Shown in pieces: positions 24,881 to 34,270 of a stretch of DNA of 61,716 nucleotides. The position numbers and the translations under genes were made by a program. Source of the DNA: Alkalitalea saponilacus (GTDB taxonomy: Bacteria > Bacteroidota > Bacteroidia > Bacteroidales > Marinilabiliaceae). A model generated the notes under the pieces. That model made no database searches, had not been told where the DNA came from, and saw nothing but the letters and a program-made list of their open reading frames with translations. The stretch spans positions 1 through 61,716 of the forward strand of contig NZ_FUYV01000022.1 in assembly GCF_900168165.1 (NCBI RefSeq). The letters run 5' to 3'. How positions within the stretch are numbered: the first letter of the stretch is position 1; every line of letters starts with the position of its first letter.

Positions 24881-25831
24881 ATGCGCGTATTGATTTTTAG
24901 TCTTGTCTTTATTGTTTTTGGCTGTGAACAGGAGGTTGAAGTGGATTTAACTAAGGGTTTTGAACCGGAGATTGTGGTTAGCTCTTTTTTTTCGCCGCAG
25001 GACTCAATCAGGGTTTTAGTTACTTTAACTCAGCCTGCATATTCGAACAGATACAGACGTGTTAGGGTTTCCTCGGCATGGTTAGAAGATGGTTTCAATC
25101 AACGACATCAACTCATTGTTGATGAACATTTTTTCGACACGGATTTATTAAGTTCCGGAATTCCGGACTTTACCCCTGGGAGTGCAGTCACACTAGTTGT
25201 AGAGTCAGATGAATTAGATAAATTGGTAACGGCTGTGGATACAATCCCACAGCCTGCATATCTTAGGGGGTTTGAGATTATTCCTGTAAAGGATGAGCAT
25301 TTTTATTATGTTGGAGGTACTATTATTCCACCAATTATGGACGATGAAAACGATCTGTATTATGAAATTATTTTGTACAGCACAGAGCGAGAGCCTGATG
25401 ATAGCAATCATCATTTTTATAAATATGATTACCCATTTTCTCACCATTATTTAATAACCAGAGAGGATTACTATCCGGGGGTAATGCTTATTGGAGCGGT
25501 TGGCCCGCCGACTCTATTGTGGCGCAGCAACAAAAGAGAACCTTTCTATATTGATTTTTATTATGATTCGCCATCGATCCATTGGAATCCTATCGATGGG
25601 TATCGATTTCCCAAACATCACTTAAAAATTGAGTTGCGTACCGTCTCTAAAACCTATTTTGATTATAAAACATCCCTTTACCGGCAACAGTATGCTGTTG
25701 AAGGGGACTTCTTATACGGATTAGCTCCTCCTGTATCTGTAAGGTCCAATGTGGTAGGTGGCACTGGTATATTTGCCGGCTTTTGTAAGGTTGATACAGT
25801 AATTCCGTTAGAGGCCCGCTCTTTTAAGTAG
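24881..25831 (+). CDS. DUF4249 family lipoprotein (SusD-like partner), unit 3
   Basis: 316 residues. Very short signal peptide with lipobox IVFGC (Cys15), then CEQEVEVDLTKGFEPEIVVSSFF, matching the DUF4249 N-terminal pattern. SVRSNVVGGTGIFAGF near the end corresponds to the conserved C-terminal NxxGGxGIF motif. Paralogue of the protein at 16773 and presumably the surface partner of the receptor at 26023. 56 bp separate it from the T9SS gene upstream. Confidence 0.9.
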   Translation: MRVLIFSLVFIVFGCEQEVEVDLTKGFEPEIVVSSFFSPQDSIRVLVTLTQPAYSNRYRRVRVSSAWLEDGFNQRHQLIVDEHFFDTDLLSSGIPDFTPGSAVTLVVESDELDKLVTAVDTIPQPAYLRGFEIIPVKDEHFYYVGGTIIPPIMDDENDLYYEIILYSTEREPDDSNHHFYKYDYPFSHHYLITREDYYPGVMLIGAVGPPTLLWRSNKREPFYIDFYYDSPSIHWNPIDGYRFPKHHLKIELRTVSKTYFDYKTSLYRQQYAVEGDFLYGLAPPVSVRSNVVGGTGIFAGFCKVDTVIPLEARSFK

Positions 25832-26022
25832 TCTTTGAAAGAAAACGCCAAGGTACGTTATGCTCGTCAGAAAAATACTCATTTACACAAGTTAAACTTC
25901 GTTTTTTCTGACTTGCTCCACCGCTAAAGCTTCAGGCGGCACGCGGTCACAGCCTTGCCTTTGACGCTCTCTTATCAAAGTCTTTAAAATTGGGGTTCTC
26001 TTGTTGAAACTAAAAGGTAATT
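25832..26022. other. 191-bp spacer between DUF4249 and receptor genes
   Basis: Contains an inverted repeat GTCAGAAAAA (25866-25875) / TTTTTCTGAC (25903-25912) with a long loop, and CCGC...GGCGG at about 25921-25939. It is more GC-rich than its surroundings and looks like an inserted REP-type unit within the operon. Confidence 0.4.
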
Positions 26023-28326
26023 ATGTATATCCGACTGTTCAGTTTAATTTTTCTGGTTTTCTGTATTGATGGGGCAAGTGTTGCAGCTCAATCCCCGCGA
26101 CAGGTTGTTTCCGGAACGGTGCTTGATGTGGTGACGGGAGAGGTGCTAATTGGTGCTTATGTTTTCTGTTCAAATGGAAAATATTTTGCAACATCCAATG
26201 CCCAGGGTCATTTCACGCTGTGGCTAAACAGTCGGGATTTTGATAATGAGATTACAGTCACACACATTGGATATGCTCCGGCAATCTTACATGTTGAGTC
26301 TTTTGGGCAAAGACAAACGGTATATTTAACCCCGGCTCATTTCTCTTTGGATGAGGTGGTGGTTTCAAGCCAAAAGGTTAGGGATTTCATGATGCCGGAG
26401 GTCTCTGTATTTCAATTGGAACGGCGTGAACTGCAACTATTGCCATCTTTTGCCGGAGAAAAAGATTTGCTTCTCTATTTACAAAAAACGCCCGGTGTTA
26501 GCACTGCCGGTGATGGCAATGCCAATATGTATGTGCGTGGCGGTGGACATGAACAGAATTTGTTTCTTCTGGATTATATGCCTCTTTACCATGTCAGCCA
26601 TTTTGGTGGGTTTACATCTACATTTAACTCGGATATAATTAATAGTGCAGATGTTTATCTGGGAGGTTTTCCGGCCCGTTATGGAGGACGTTTGTCATCT
26701 GTAGTTGATGTTTACTCCCGCGATGGGAATAATTTGAATCATAAAAAGCAGTTAACCCTGGGCATGTTAACCTCTAAAGCTATGTTGGAAGGTCCAATAG
26801 TTAGAGAAAAATCATCCTATCTGGTTGCGTTCCGAAAAAACACGTTTCCTTTTTTTCGCTGGGTTTGGGGGATGGACGAAAACTATACAATGTATGATGT
26901 GAATGTTAAATTGAATCATCGCTTTACGGAGAAGGACCGATTATACTTCAGTTACTATATTGGTAATGACCAGGTTTCGGTTCGGGTAAAAAATGACGAC
27001 AGGGTTAAGTCCAGATTGAACGTAGGGTGGGGGAATCATGCTTTTTCGTTGCGTTATAACAAGGTCTTTGATCATTTTCTTTACATTAATGTTATTGTTG
27101 GCAAATCCGGTTACGACTATCGGGAGAAATCAGCAGTAAAGTTGAATAATGAAGGTTCTTCCGGCAATTTTAGAAGTGTTTTCATGTCGGGAATAGAAGA
27201 TGAATTTGTAAAAATTCATCTTGATTATCAGCCATTGAACAATATGGCTGTTTTCTTTGGCAGTGAGTTGTTTCGTCACTCCTTTAAACCGGGGAATACA
27301 CATATTTTACAATCGGGAAGCGGGTTTGCTGATCTCAATGAAAAGGGCGGATTTTCAAATGAAAACTCATTCTCTCCCAGTTTTTTTGGCGAAATGATTC
27401 TTAAAGATATTTACGGATTTTCGTTAAATGGAGGTGTGCGGGTAAGTTCCATTTATACCAAAAGTGAAAACTATACATTTGTTAAACCCCGGATAACAGT
27501 AGCTCGTCGATTGTCTTATGATTTTTCTGTAAAATTTAGTTATTCGGAGATGATGCAGCATTTCCATCTGATCTCAAACAATAGTGCCGGAATGCCCACT
27601 GATTTTAGGATTCCTGTTTTTGATTTAGCCCCGCCCTCAATAAGTCAACAATTCTTAGCAGGCATTTACCACTCATCTTATGACGATATGTATGAAGTTT
27701 CTCTCGAAACTTATTACAAAAAGATGAATGATCTTGCAGATTTAAAAGAAGGAGTATCGTTTACAACAGCAGGTTTTAACTGGGAATCAATTTTGGCAGT
27801 TAACGGGCAAGGCGAAAGCAGGGGTGTTGAGTTTCTTGTTCGAAAAACTAAAGGTGAATCTACCGGATGGATGGGCACTTCCTTATCCCGCTCTGAACGC
27901 CGTTTTGACGATTTGAATTCCGGTAAAAAGTTTCCCTTTAAATACGACAGATTGTTTTCCATATCATGTTTTTATCAGCAACAAATCAGTGAAAAAGTCT
28001 CCATGTCATTTGCGTGGGATTTAGGAACCGGTTTGCCATACAGCCTGCCCAAATCGCAATACAGAAACCATGAGGGCGATTTTGTTTTTATTTATGATGG
28101 TATTAATGGTTATCGCGACATCTGGTACCACCGTGGAGATGTGGGATTATCTTATGTCACAGTAAAGAATAAGTTTAGCAGTGAGTGGAGTTTGAGTGTC
28201 ATAAACGTTTACAACAGAAGAAATCCGAATTTCTATTTTACCCGAATTCATGATGAAAGTCCAACGCTTTATCGGTTTAGTCTTTTCCCGATTATGCCAT
28301 CGGCCAGTTATACGATAAAATTCTAA
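26023..28326 (+). CDS. TonB-dependent receptor with carboxypeptidase-like regulatory domain, unit 3
   Basis: 767 residues. Signal peptide to about residue 23 (SVAAQ), then a CarboxypepD_reg-like domain (VVSGTVLDVVTGEVLIGAYV, VTHIGYAP). The plug contains NMYVRGGGHEQNLFLLD and RYGGRLSSVVDVY, and the barrel ends PSASYTIKF. It shares order, size and motifs with the receptor at 17749, so the two units arose by duplication. Role: energy-dependent import of an unknown ligand together with the DUF4249 lipoprotein. Confidence 0.93.
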   Translation: MYIRLFSLIFLVFCIDGASVAAQSPRQVVSGTVLDVVTGEVLIGAYVFCSNGKYFATSNAQGHFTLWLNSRDFDNEITVTHIGYAPAILHVESFGQRQTVYLTPAHFSLDEVVVSSQKVRDFMMPEVSVFQLERRELQLLPSFAGEKDLLLYLQKTPGVSTAGDGNANMYVRGGGHEQNLFLLDYMPLYHVSHFGGFTSTFNSDIINSADVYLGGFPARYGGRLSSVVDVYSRDGNNLNHKKQLTLGMLTSKAMLEGPIVREKSSYLVAFRKNTFPFFRWVWGMDENYTMYDVNVKLNHRFTEKDRLYFSYYIGNDQVSVRVKNDDRVKSRLNVGWGNHAFSLRYNKVFDHFLYINVIVGKSGYDYREKSAVKLNNEGSSGNFRSVFMSGIEDEFVKIHLDYQPLNNMAVFFGSELFRHSFKPGNTHILQSGSGFADLNEKGGFSNENSFSPSFFGEMILKDIYGFSLNGGVRVSSIYTKSENYTFVKPRITVARRLSYDFSVKFSYSEMMQHFHLISNNSAGMPTDFRIPVFDLAPPSISQQFLAGIYHSSYDDMYEVSLETYYKKMNDLADLKEGVSFTTAGFNWESILAVNGQGESRGVEFLVRKTKGESTGWMGTSLSRSERRFDDLNSGKKFPFKYDRLFSISCFYQQQISEKVSMSFAWDLGTGLPYSLPKSQYRNHEGDFVFIYDGINGYRDIWYHRGDVGLSYVTVKNKFSSEWSLSVINVYNRRNPNFYFTRIHDESPTLYRFSLFPIMPSASYTIKF

Positions 28327-28401
28327 TAGGAAGCTAACAATTTGTTGTCTCTTTATGCGTTCATATTTTTAAGTTCTTTGTGTTGTAATTCTTTTTATCT
28401 G

Positions 28402-29766
28402 ATGATTAAGAAAATATTGTTGTTCTCTTTCGTCGCAGCCATCTTCGCCCTAACCACCCAGTGCGAAAAGGAGTATGTAAAAACAAACTCCAGTTTGTTT
28501 TTTAATGTTGATACCCTTATGCTGGATACTGTTGTGTCTCAGATAGGTAGTGCTGTTCATGTTAAGGTAAGACTATTTAATCACAGTCGGGATAATACCG
28601 AAGATGTTCTTATCAGATTAGCCGATGGAGACGATTCCCCTTTTTTAATTAATGTCAATGGCATTCCGGGAAGCGAATCCGTACACAATATAAGGGGTAA
28701 AGATAGCTTATTTGTTTTTGTACAGTTGAAGTCCGGGCTGTTACCTAACTCCGACAATTGGGTTGAGGTTGTATCAGACAAAATCATTGTTGAGAGTGGT
28801 GAACACAGTCAAAACGTTGTTTTAAAGTGTCCGGTTATCCACGCAATAGAAAAACAGGGAGAAATGAATGATGCTGTATGGGTGCAGGATTCATATATTT
28901 TTGTAAGCAACGATGTTACCATTCCATCGGGACATACACTGGAAATTGAATCCGGAGTAAAGATCTTTTTTAACAATGGAGCCAGATTTATAGTAAATGG
29001 TGGTCTGAAAGTTCTTGGCAGTTGTGATAAAAGAGTATTCTTCCGCAGTTACAGATATGATAATTTAACCAGAACCATCAAATACGAACAAGTACCGAAG
29101 CAATGGGGAGGCATATATATTAAGGAAAGCACCCAGCCGGTGGTTTTTAAAAATGCAGTTATTATGGGCGCAAATACCGGACTTCACATTGGTGAACCGG
29201 GAGGTGAGGACGTTTCTGTTGATTTGCTAAATACAATTATGCGGTATAATGGAGATGTAAATATTCTGGCTTTCAATACTGATTTGCAAATGTATAATTG
29301 TTTGCTTTCCAATTCCGAACAACAAATCATTATGTATGGAGGCCGAATGAATATGATTCACAGCACAGTTGCCAACTATTATGAATGGCGCGATAGTTAT
29401 TATAAGTCAGCAATTGAGCTCAATGATGCAGATCCTTTGGGTCATAGCTATGTTTTCGACAAGTCGGATATTACAAATAGTATTATTTATGGAATTCAGC
29501 AAAATGAAATTGTTGTGCCTGAGGATGCTCTCTTAGATTATTTTCAATTCAACCAGGTAATATTGAAGTCAACAGCTGATATTGAAGGCATACTAACCCA
29601 ATCGCCAAATTTTGTGAGCCTGATTCACTATGAATATGATTTTCACTTACAAGAAAACTCACCGGGAATTGATTTCGGCATTGTCATTGAAGATGATCGG
29701 CAATATTTTGATCTGGACTGTAAACCCAGAGGAAGTCGAATTGATGTAGGTGTTTATCAGTTTTAA
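28402..29766 (+). CDS. Lipoprotein with right-handed beta-helix-like repeats
   Basis: About 454 residues from the ATG at 28402, which gives a proper lipoprotein signal (MIKKILLFSFVAAIFALTTQC). A TTG 20 codons upstream would add an implausible N-terminus. After an Ig-like start (SLFFNVDTLMLDTVVSQIGS ... VRLFNHS) the middle (about 200-420) has short repeating strands typical of parallel beta-helix proteins: TIPSGHTLEIESGVKIFFNNGARFIV, QWGGIYIKES, VVFKNAVIMGANTGLHIG, ITNSIIYG. The end SRIDVGVYQF is a known closing motif of such proteins. Last gene of surface unit 3, probably co-transcribed with the receptor 75 bp upstream; may bind polysaccharide or another surface ligand. Confidence 0.82.
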   Translation: MIKKILLFSFVAAIFALTTQCEKEYVKTNSSLFFNVDTLMLDTVVSQIGSAVHVKVRLFNHSRDNTEDVLIRLADGDDSPFLINVNGIPGSESVHNIRGKDSLFVFVQLKSGLLPNSDNWVEVVSDKIIVESGEHSQNVVLKCPVIHAIEKQGEMNDAVWVQDSYIFVSNDVTIPSGHTLEIESGVKIFFNNGARFIVNGGLKVLGSCDKRVFFRSYRYDNLTRTIKYEQVPKQWGGIYIKESTQPVVFKNAVIMGANTGLHIGEPGGEDVSVDLLNTIMRYNGDVNILAFNTDLQMYNCLLSNSEQQIIMYGGRMNMIHSTVANYYEWRDSYYKSAIELNDADPLGHSYVFDKSDITNSIIYGIQQNEIVVPEDALLDYFQFNQVILKSTADIEGILTQSPNFVSLIHYEYDFHLQENSPGIDFGIVIEDDRQYFDLDCKPRGSRIDVGVYQF

Positions 29767-29785
29767 GGTATAAAATAGATGAACT

Positions 29786-29917
29786 GAGATTCCTCACTCC
29801 GTTCGGAATGACAGCCATTTGTGATTGTAGGTAGCGGGAGTTGGAAGCGGCAAAGCCGCCTCCAACTCCCGCGGAACTCTGAAAACCCTTTGTCATTTCG
29901 ATCTGCGGGAGAAATCT
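29786..29917. repeat. Mosaic of intergenic repeats with a large GC-rich hairpin
   Basis: Three modules are packed here. GAGATTCCTCACTCCGTTCG...GACAG (29786-29814) resembles a repeat common in Bacteroidota genomes. A very stable hairpin occupies 29834-29872, with arms GCGGGAGTTGGA/TCCAACTCCCGC plus an inner GCGGC/GCCGC stem. TGTCATTTCG..GGAGAAATCT lies at 29891-29917. These look like REP-type or remnant mobile units rather than genes. The rest of the 29767-30286 spacer is A/T-rich. Confidence 0.6.
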
Positions 29918-30191
29918 ATTGGTTTTAATTGAACAGTAATTATGTTTTTTGTTCAATTTGCTTTTTGCTTGTTTCTTTTTTTCTTTGTAAAGCAAACGTG
30001 AAATACATAAACTCCATATCTTATTTGATGTAGGTTCTGTTTATTATTTTGACACCAAGGGAAATCATGGATTTTTCCCTGTTATGCTACAACTTAATAT
30101 TGGGTGTAATTTGAAAAAATGGTAAGCGCAATGCCAAAGTCATTTATGCTTAGTATGCTGCAATCAATTTCAGATGGGATATCTTTAAGTA

Positions 30192-30220
30192 AAGGGAAAA
30201 ACCTGCAAGGTTTTTCCCTT
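30192..30220 (+). terminator. Intrinsic terminator in the gap before the minus-strand OMP gene
   Basis: A perfect 13-bp stem (AAGGGAAAAACCT / AGGTTTTTCCCTT, loop GCA) followed by GTTCTTTTTG on the plus strand. A related but imperfect AGGGAAA...TTTCCCT hairpin sits at 30058-30081. It ends any transcript running right from the beta-helix gene, about 430 bp away, or an unannotated small RNA between the two hairpins. Confidence 0.7.
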
Positions 30221-30286
30221 GTTCTTTTTGTTCATACATCTGGTTCTTAAATAATGCCTATTATTGGTAAATGATATTGACGCAGG

Positions 30287-31135
30287 TCAAATATTATGTG
30301 CGGATTTTAGTCGGCTGTTATACCATTCCCCCTCCCCCACACAATATGACTTATAAAAATTCTGTTCGTAACGCTCAAATTGTTTTCGTATGTTTTTCTC
30401 CTTCTTTCTGGTTGCTTTGTCTTTTCCGGTAAATTTAATCGATACACATAACTTTACCGGAAGTATATCGTTGCTGCCTCTGTGATTAAATTCTTCTGCT
30501 AATGCACGGGAAGTGATGGTATTGTAAGGTCTTAACAAATCATTGCTTCGGTATTTTAAATAAAAACCAAATGCTACCCGCGATTGGGGATGAAAATAGT
30601 CGTAACCAAATTGCATAAACCAGTTTAACTTCCAAGGTGATCTGTATTTGTCTGTGTAGTGGCTGTCCCAAGGCATTTTCTGATACCTGGAACCCATTGC
30701 CGACTCTTTTTCAAGAAGCTGGGACTCTCCCTCGTACAATTTAGCTGTGGCAAAGGCTTTATATAATCCACTTCCCAATGAGATGTTAAAGTGAGGTTTA
30801 TCATGCGTATTTCTGAATTTGTAGGAGTAAAAGGGCCCAATGCCCAAGTGACTGACATGTACATAAAGATCTTTGTACCAAGGGTGCGCATTAATTCCCA
30901 GACTGTTTTTTTCTAATTCGGATTTATAACCGTCAAATGTTAACAATATGCCTGTCGACGATTTAATGGTGTGATAGTACTCGCCCCCAACTCCTAATAT
31001 GACAGCCAGAGGACTCAAATCTCCGTTGGTTAACGTGTATCCATTATCGATTCGAAGAAAAGCTTTTTTAATTTGAGCTGTTAGCGTTCCACATATACAG
31101 AACAGACCTATGACTACAATTTTTAGTTTGACCAT
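30287..31135 (-). CDS. Putative outer-membrane protein of unknown function
   Basis: About 282 residues from the ATG at 31135 (MVKLKIVVIGLFCICGTLTAQ is a clean signal peptide); a further ATG 10 codons upstream is less convincing. The sequence has amphipathic, aromatic-rich strands (AFLRIDNGYTLTNGDLSPLAVILGVGGEYYH, LGIGPFYSYKF, FNISLGSGLYKAF, RVAFGFYLKYRSND) and a basic C-terminal helix (KDKATRKKEKNIRKQFERYEQNF). It is probably a small beta-barrel with a C-terminal periplasmic or surface tail. It lies 74 bp downstream of korB on the same strand, so co-transcription is possible. Confidence 0.65.
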   Translation of the reverse strand: MVKLKIVVIGLFCICGTLTAQIKKAFLRIDNGYTLTNGDLSPLAVILGVGGEYYHTIKSSTGILLTFDGYKSELEKNSLGINAHPWYKDLYVHVSHLGIGPFYSYKFRNTHDKPHFNISLGSGLYKAFATAKLYEGESQLLEKESAMGSRYQKMPWDSHYTDKYRSPWKLNWFMQFGYDYFHPQSRVAFGFYLKYRSNDLLRPYNTITSRALAEEFNHRGSNDILPVKLCVSIKFTGKDKATRKKEKNIRKQFERYEQNFYKSYCVGEGEWYNSRLKSAHNI

Positions 31136-31208
31136 CTTTATCAGATTTTTTGCTGTTTTAAACAATAATCAGACCAAACAAGATTGTTATATCGGCAAAA
31201 AACTTTCA

Positions 31209-32228
31209 CTATTCCACCTCCCACACATCCCCCTCAATGGCCAAATCTCTGAATGTTTTAATGGTCGAAGTAGATTGTAATCTTTCTATCTGATTGATAA
31301 CCTCCTGATCGTAAACCGGAGCTTTTACTTTCCTGATAACACCAAGCGCAACGGGGAATTCCGGGTATTCCATATTAGCAAGTTTCAGGTGCAGGGTACT
31401 GTCCTGGCATTCGGCATCGTGCACCAACAGATCGCTTTCGGTTAATCCGTTTTCGCCTATTTTTACCACCTTTAGCTGCATGCCATCAAGGATGAGTCCT
31501 TTGTCCCTGTTTTTGCCAAATATCATGGGCTCTCCATGCTTCAAAATAATTGTCCGATCATGCTTCTCCTCTTTATGTGTAAGCTCTTCGTGGGTTTTAT
31601 CATTATAAATCACGCAGTTTTGCAATACCTCAACAATGGATGTCCCTTTGTGTTGTGCGGCTTCCTTAAATATCTCGGTACAAAGATTTGGCTTTCGATC
31701 CATAGACCTGGCGAAAAAGTTGCCTCGTGCACCAATGGCGAGTTCTCCTGGTCTGAACGGGTGTTCAATGGTGCCAAAGGGTGAGGTTTTAGAAATGAAC
31801 CCTCTTCTGGAGGTGGGTGAAAACTGTCCTTTGGTGAGTCCGTATATTTGGTTGTTAAACAGAATGATGTTTAAATCGATGTTACGCCTGATGGTATGAA
31901 TAAAATGGTTGCCACCAATGGCCAGGGCGTCGCCATCGCCGGTTATTTGCCATACTTTTAAATCCGGGTTGGCAATTTTAACGCCTGATGCAATGGCTGA
32001 ACCTCTTCCGTGAATGGTGTGAAAACCGAAGGTATTCATATAATAAGTAAAGCGTGATGAACATCCAATTCCGGAAACCACAACCACCTCTTCACGTTTC
32101 AGGTTCAGTTCCGCCATGGCTTTTTGCACACTATTAAGGATGGCATGATCTCCGCAACCGGGGCACCATCTTACGTTTTGACTGCTTTTAAACTCCTCTT
32201 TTTGAATGATGGTATGTGGATTATTCAT
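31209..32228 (-). CDS. korB: 2-oxoacid:ferredoxin oxidoreductase, beta subunit (KorB-like)
   Basis: 339 residues. WCPGCGDHAILNS near the N-terminus supplies cysteines for the iron-sulfur cluster. GIGCSSRFTYYMNTFGFHTIHGRG and the TPP/Mg motif GDGDALAIGGNH...NNQIYG form the thiamine pyrophosphate site. Together with the alpha subunit it oxidatively decarboxylates 2-oxoglutarate or a related 2-oxoacid to the acyl-CoA and reduces ferredoxin, or runs in reverse in reductive TCA flux. The start codon overlaps the alpha gene stop by 4 bp (ATGA), indicating coupled translation. 2-oxoglutarate is the likeliest substrate but is not proven by sequence. Confidence 0.92.
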   Translation of the reverse strand: MNNPHTIIQKEEFKSSQNVRWCPGCGDHAILNSVQKAMAELNLKREEVVVVSGIGCSSRFTYYMNTFGFHTIHGRGSAIASGVKIANPDLKVWQITGDGDALAIGGNHFIHTIRRNIDLNIILFNNQIYGLTKGQFSPTSRRGFISKTSPFGTIEHPFRPGELAIGARGNFFARSMDRKPNLCTEIFKEAAQHKGTSIVEVLQNCVIYNDKTHEELTHKEEKHDRTIILKHGEPMIFGKNRDKGLILDGMQLKVVKIGENGLTESDLLVHDAECQDSTLHLKLANMEYPEFPVALGVIRKVKAPVYDQEVINQIERLQSTSTIKTFRDLAIEGDVWEVE

Positions 32229-34075
32229 CTTTGTTCCTCCAGACTTTTTTTAAAGAACTCTTTGAGTTCTTTAATGGTAAATGGTAATCCTTGAACTTTA
32301 TTGTACTGGATGTAGTTGAGTTTTGGGAAATGGTTTCGCAGCCAGGTTGCAAACTGTCCCATATTTAGCTCACATACAATAATGGTTTTATATTTTTTCA
32401 GTATATCTTCGGTGTTTTTGGGAAGGGGATTTATGTAGTTAAATATTGCAAAGGCAATTTCATTTCCTTCGGTGTTTAATTCCTCTATGGCTGTATGTAA
32501 ATGGCCGTATGTGCTGCCCCAACCAACAACCAGAACTTCTGCCCCGGGATTTCCCTCCACCGAAAGTGGAGGAATGAAATTTGCCACCCGGTTTAGTTTT
32601 TCCTGTCTTAATTTAACCATGATTTCATGGTTCGGGCCATCGTGTGACACAGCACCTGTATCAGCGTCTTTTTCCAGGCTGCCGATGCGGTGCTCATAAC
32701 CTTCCATTCCAGGACGCACCCAATCGCGATTGAGCTTCTCAGGATTTCGGAGATACGGTAAAAACTTTCCCGGTTCTTGCTGACTTCTGGGTATGTCAAT
32801 GGTTGGAAAGTCTCCCTCTTCAGGGACTTTCCACTGTTGGGATCCATTTGCCAGAAAACTGTCGGTAAGCAGTATCACCGGAATCATATGTTCAAGAGCA
32901 ATTTTGGAAGCATAAAATGCATAATCAAAGCAGTTTACCGGTGTGCTGGCAGCCATCACCACCAGAGGGCTCTCTCCGTTTCTTCCATAAAGTGCCTGCA
33001 TAAGATCTGATTGCTCTGTTTTGGTTGGTAAACCCGTGGAGGGACCGCCTCGCTGAACGTTAACCACTACCAATGGCACTTCTGCCATGACTGCCAATCC
33101 CAGAGCTTCACTTTTTAGGGAAAGTCCCGGGCCGGATGTATTGGTGATGCCAAGTGCGCCGGCGTATGATGCTCCAATGGCCGAGGAAATGGCAGCTATT
33201 TCATCTTCAGCCTGAAAAACTTTTACTCCCAAATCTTTTCGCCCGGCCAGCTCTTGTAATATTTCTGTAGATGGCGTAATGGGATAGGATCCCAAAAACA
33301 GCTGCAGACCGCTTTTATCGGCAGCCAAAAGGAAACCCCAGGCCACAGCCTTGTTGCCGCTTAAATTCCGGTAAAACCCCTTTTGTGGTTCACTGGTAGT
33401 AATGTGATAAGAGGGAGTTCCTGCCTGTATGATGTTGCCGTAATTAAAACCGGTTTCCAGAATTCGCAAATTGGCCTCCATTACGTCAGGCTTATGACTG
33501 AACTTGTGGCGTATATATTTCCTGGTATAGTCAATAGGCCGGTTAAACATCCAGTTGATGAGGCCCAGAGCATACATGTTTTTACTTCGCAGAATGCTTT
33601 TCCGATCCAATTTTAAGTCTTTGGTGCATTCCTGACTTAGAGATGTAATGGGTGCTTTTACAATGTTAAAGCCTTGAAGTTTATCTTCAATAATAGGATC
33701 GTTCGTTAGATAGCCTGCTTTTTCAAGGTTCTTTTTATCGAAGTTATCCACATCCATGATGATGGTGCCGCCGGGGCTCATATAATTTACGTTGGCTTTT
33801 AGCGCTGCCGGGTTCATTGCCACCAGCACATCTGTTAAATCGCCAGGAGTGCAAACGCCCTTCCCAAAGTGAACCTGAAAGCCGGACACCCCACTAATGG
33901 TTCCTTGCGGAGCTCGTATGTCTGCCGGGAAATCGGGGAAGGTGGATATATCATTGCCAAAAGCAGCGGTAGTTAGTGAAAACAACGATCCGGTGAGTTG
34001 CATACCATCTCCGGAATCTCCGGAGAACCTGACGGCAATTCTATCTGCATCAATTATTTTAGATCTTCTTTGCAT
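32225..34075 (-). CDS. korA: 2-oxoacid:ferredoxin oxidoreductase, fused gamma-alpha subunit (KorA-like)
   Basis: 616 residues. The N-terminal gamma domain (RIAVRFSGDSGDGMQLTGSLF) is fused to the alpha domain (AWGFLLAADKSGLQLFLGSYPITPSTEI, QAEDEIAAISSAIGASYAGA, TSGPGLSLKSEALGLAVMAEVPLVVVNVQRGGPSTGLPTKTEQSDL). The C-terminal domain ends with EVLVVGWGSTYG and ELNMGQF. This gamma-alpha fusion is the common two-subunit Kor arrangement in anaerobic Bacteroidota. It depends on KorB for the TPP site and acts in the cytoplasm. Confidence 0.93.
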   Translation of the reverse strand: MQRRSKIIDADRIAVRFSGDSGDGMQLTGSLFSLTTAAFGNDISTFPDFPADIRAPQGTISGVSGFQVHFGKGVCTPGDLTDVLVAMNPAALKANVNYMSPGGTIIMDVDNFDKKNLEKAGYLTNDPIIEDKLQGFNIVKAPITSLSQECTKDLKLDRKSILRSKNMYALGLINWMFNRPIDYTRKYIRHKFSHKPDVMEANLRILETGFNYGNIIQAGTPSYHITTSEPQKGFYRNLSGNKAVAWGFLLAADKSGLQLFLGSYPITPSTEILQELAGRKDLGVKVFQAEDEIAAISSAIGASYAGALGITNTSGPGLSLKSEALGLAVMAEVPLVVVNVQRGGPSTGLPTKTEQSDLMQALYGRNGESPLVVMAASTPVNCFDYAFYASKIALEHMIPVILLTDSFLANGSQQWKVPEEGDFPTIDIPRSQQEPGKFLPYLRNPEKLNRDWVRPGMEGYEHRIGSLEKDADTGAVSHDGPNHEIMVKLRQEKLNRVANFIPPLSVEGNPGAEVLVVGWGSTYGHLHTAIEELNTEGNEIAFAIFNYINPLPKNTEDILKKYKTIIVCELNMGQFATWLRNHFPKLNYIQYNKVQGLPFTIKELKEFFKKSLEEQR

Positions 34076-34239
34076 CGTGACCCTGTTTTTTTTGTTTTAT
34101 TTTGATGCCTGTATGTACTAGAACTAATTTACCAATTAATTTGTTATAATACAATGACGAGGACACTCTGATGTCCTGCTTTTTCTATGATTTTTATCAA
34201 CAGAAAAACCTAGTTGGCAGGTTGCAGAAGACAATTTGT

Positions 34240-34247
34240 TATCTTTG
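34240..34247 (+). promoter_or_regulatory. Exact -7 promoter box of the gamma-carbonic-anhydrase-like gene
   Basis: TATCTTTG is an exact TAnnTTTG match 23 bp before the ATG at 34271; GTTGG at 34213-34217 and TTG at 34222-34224 are possible -33 elements. Confidence 0.6.
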
Positions 34248-34270
34248 TCGTATAATTTATAATAGTATTT

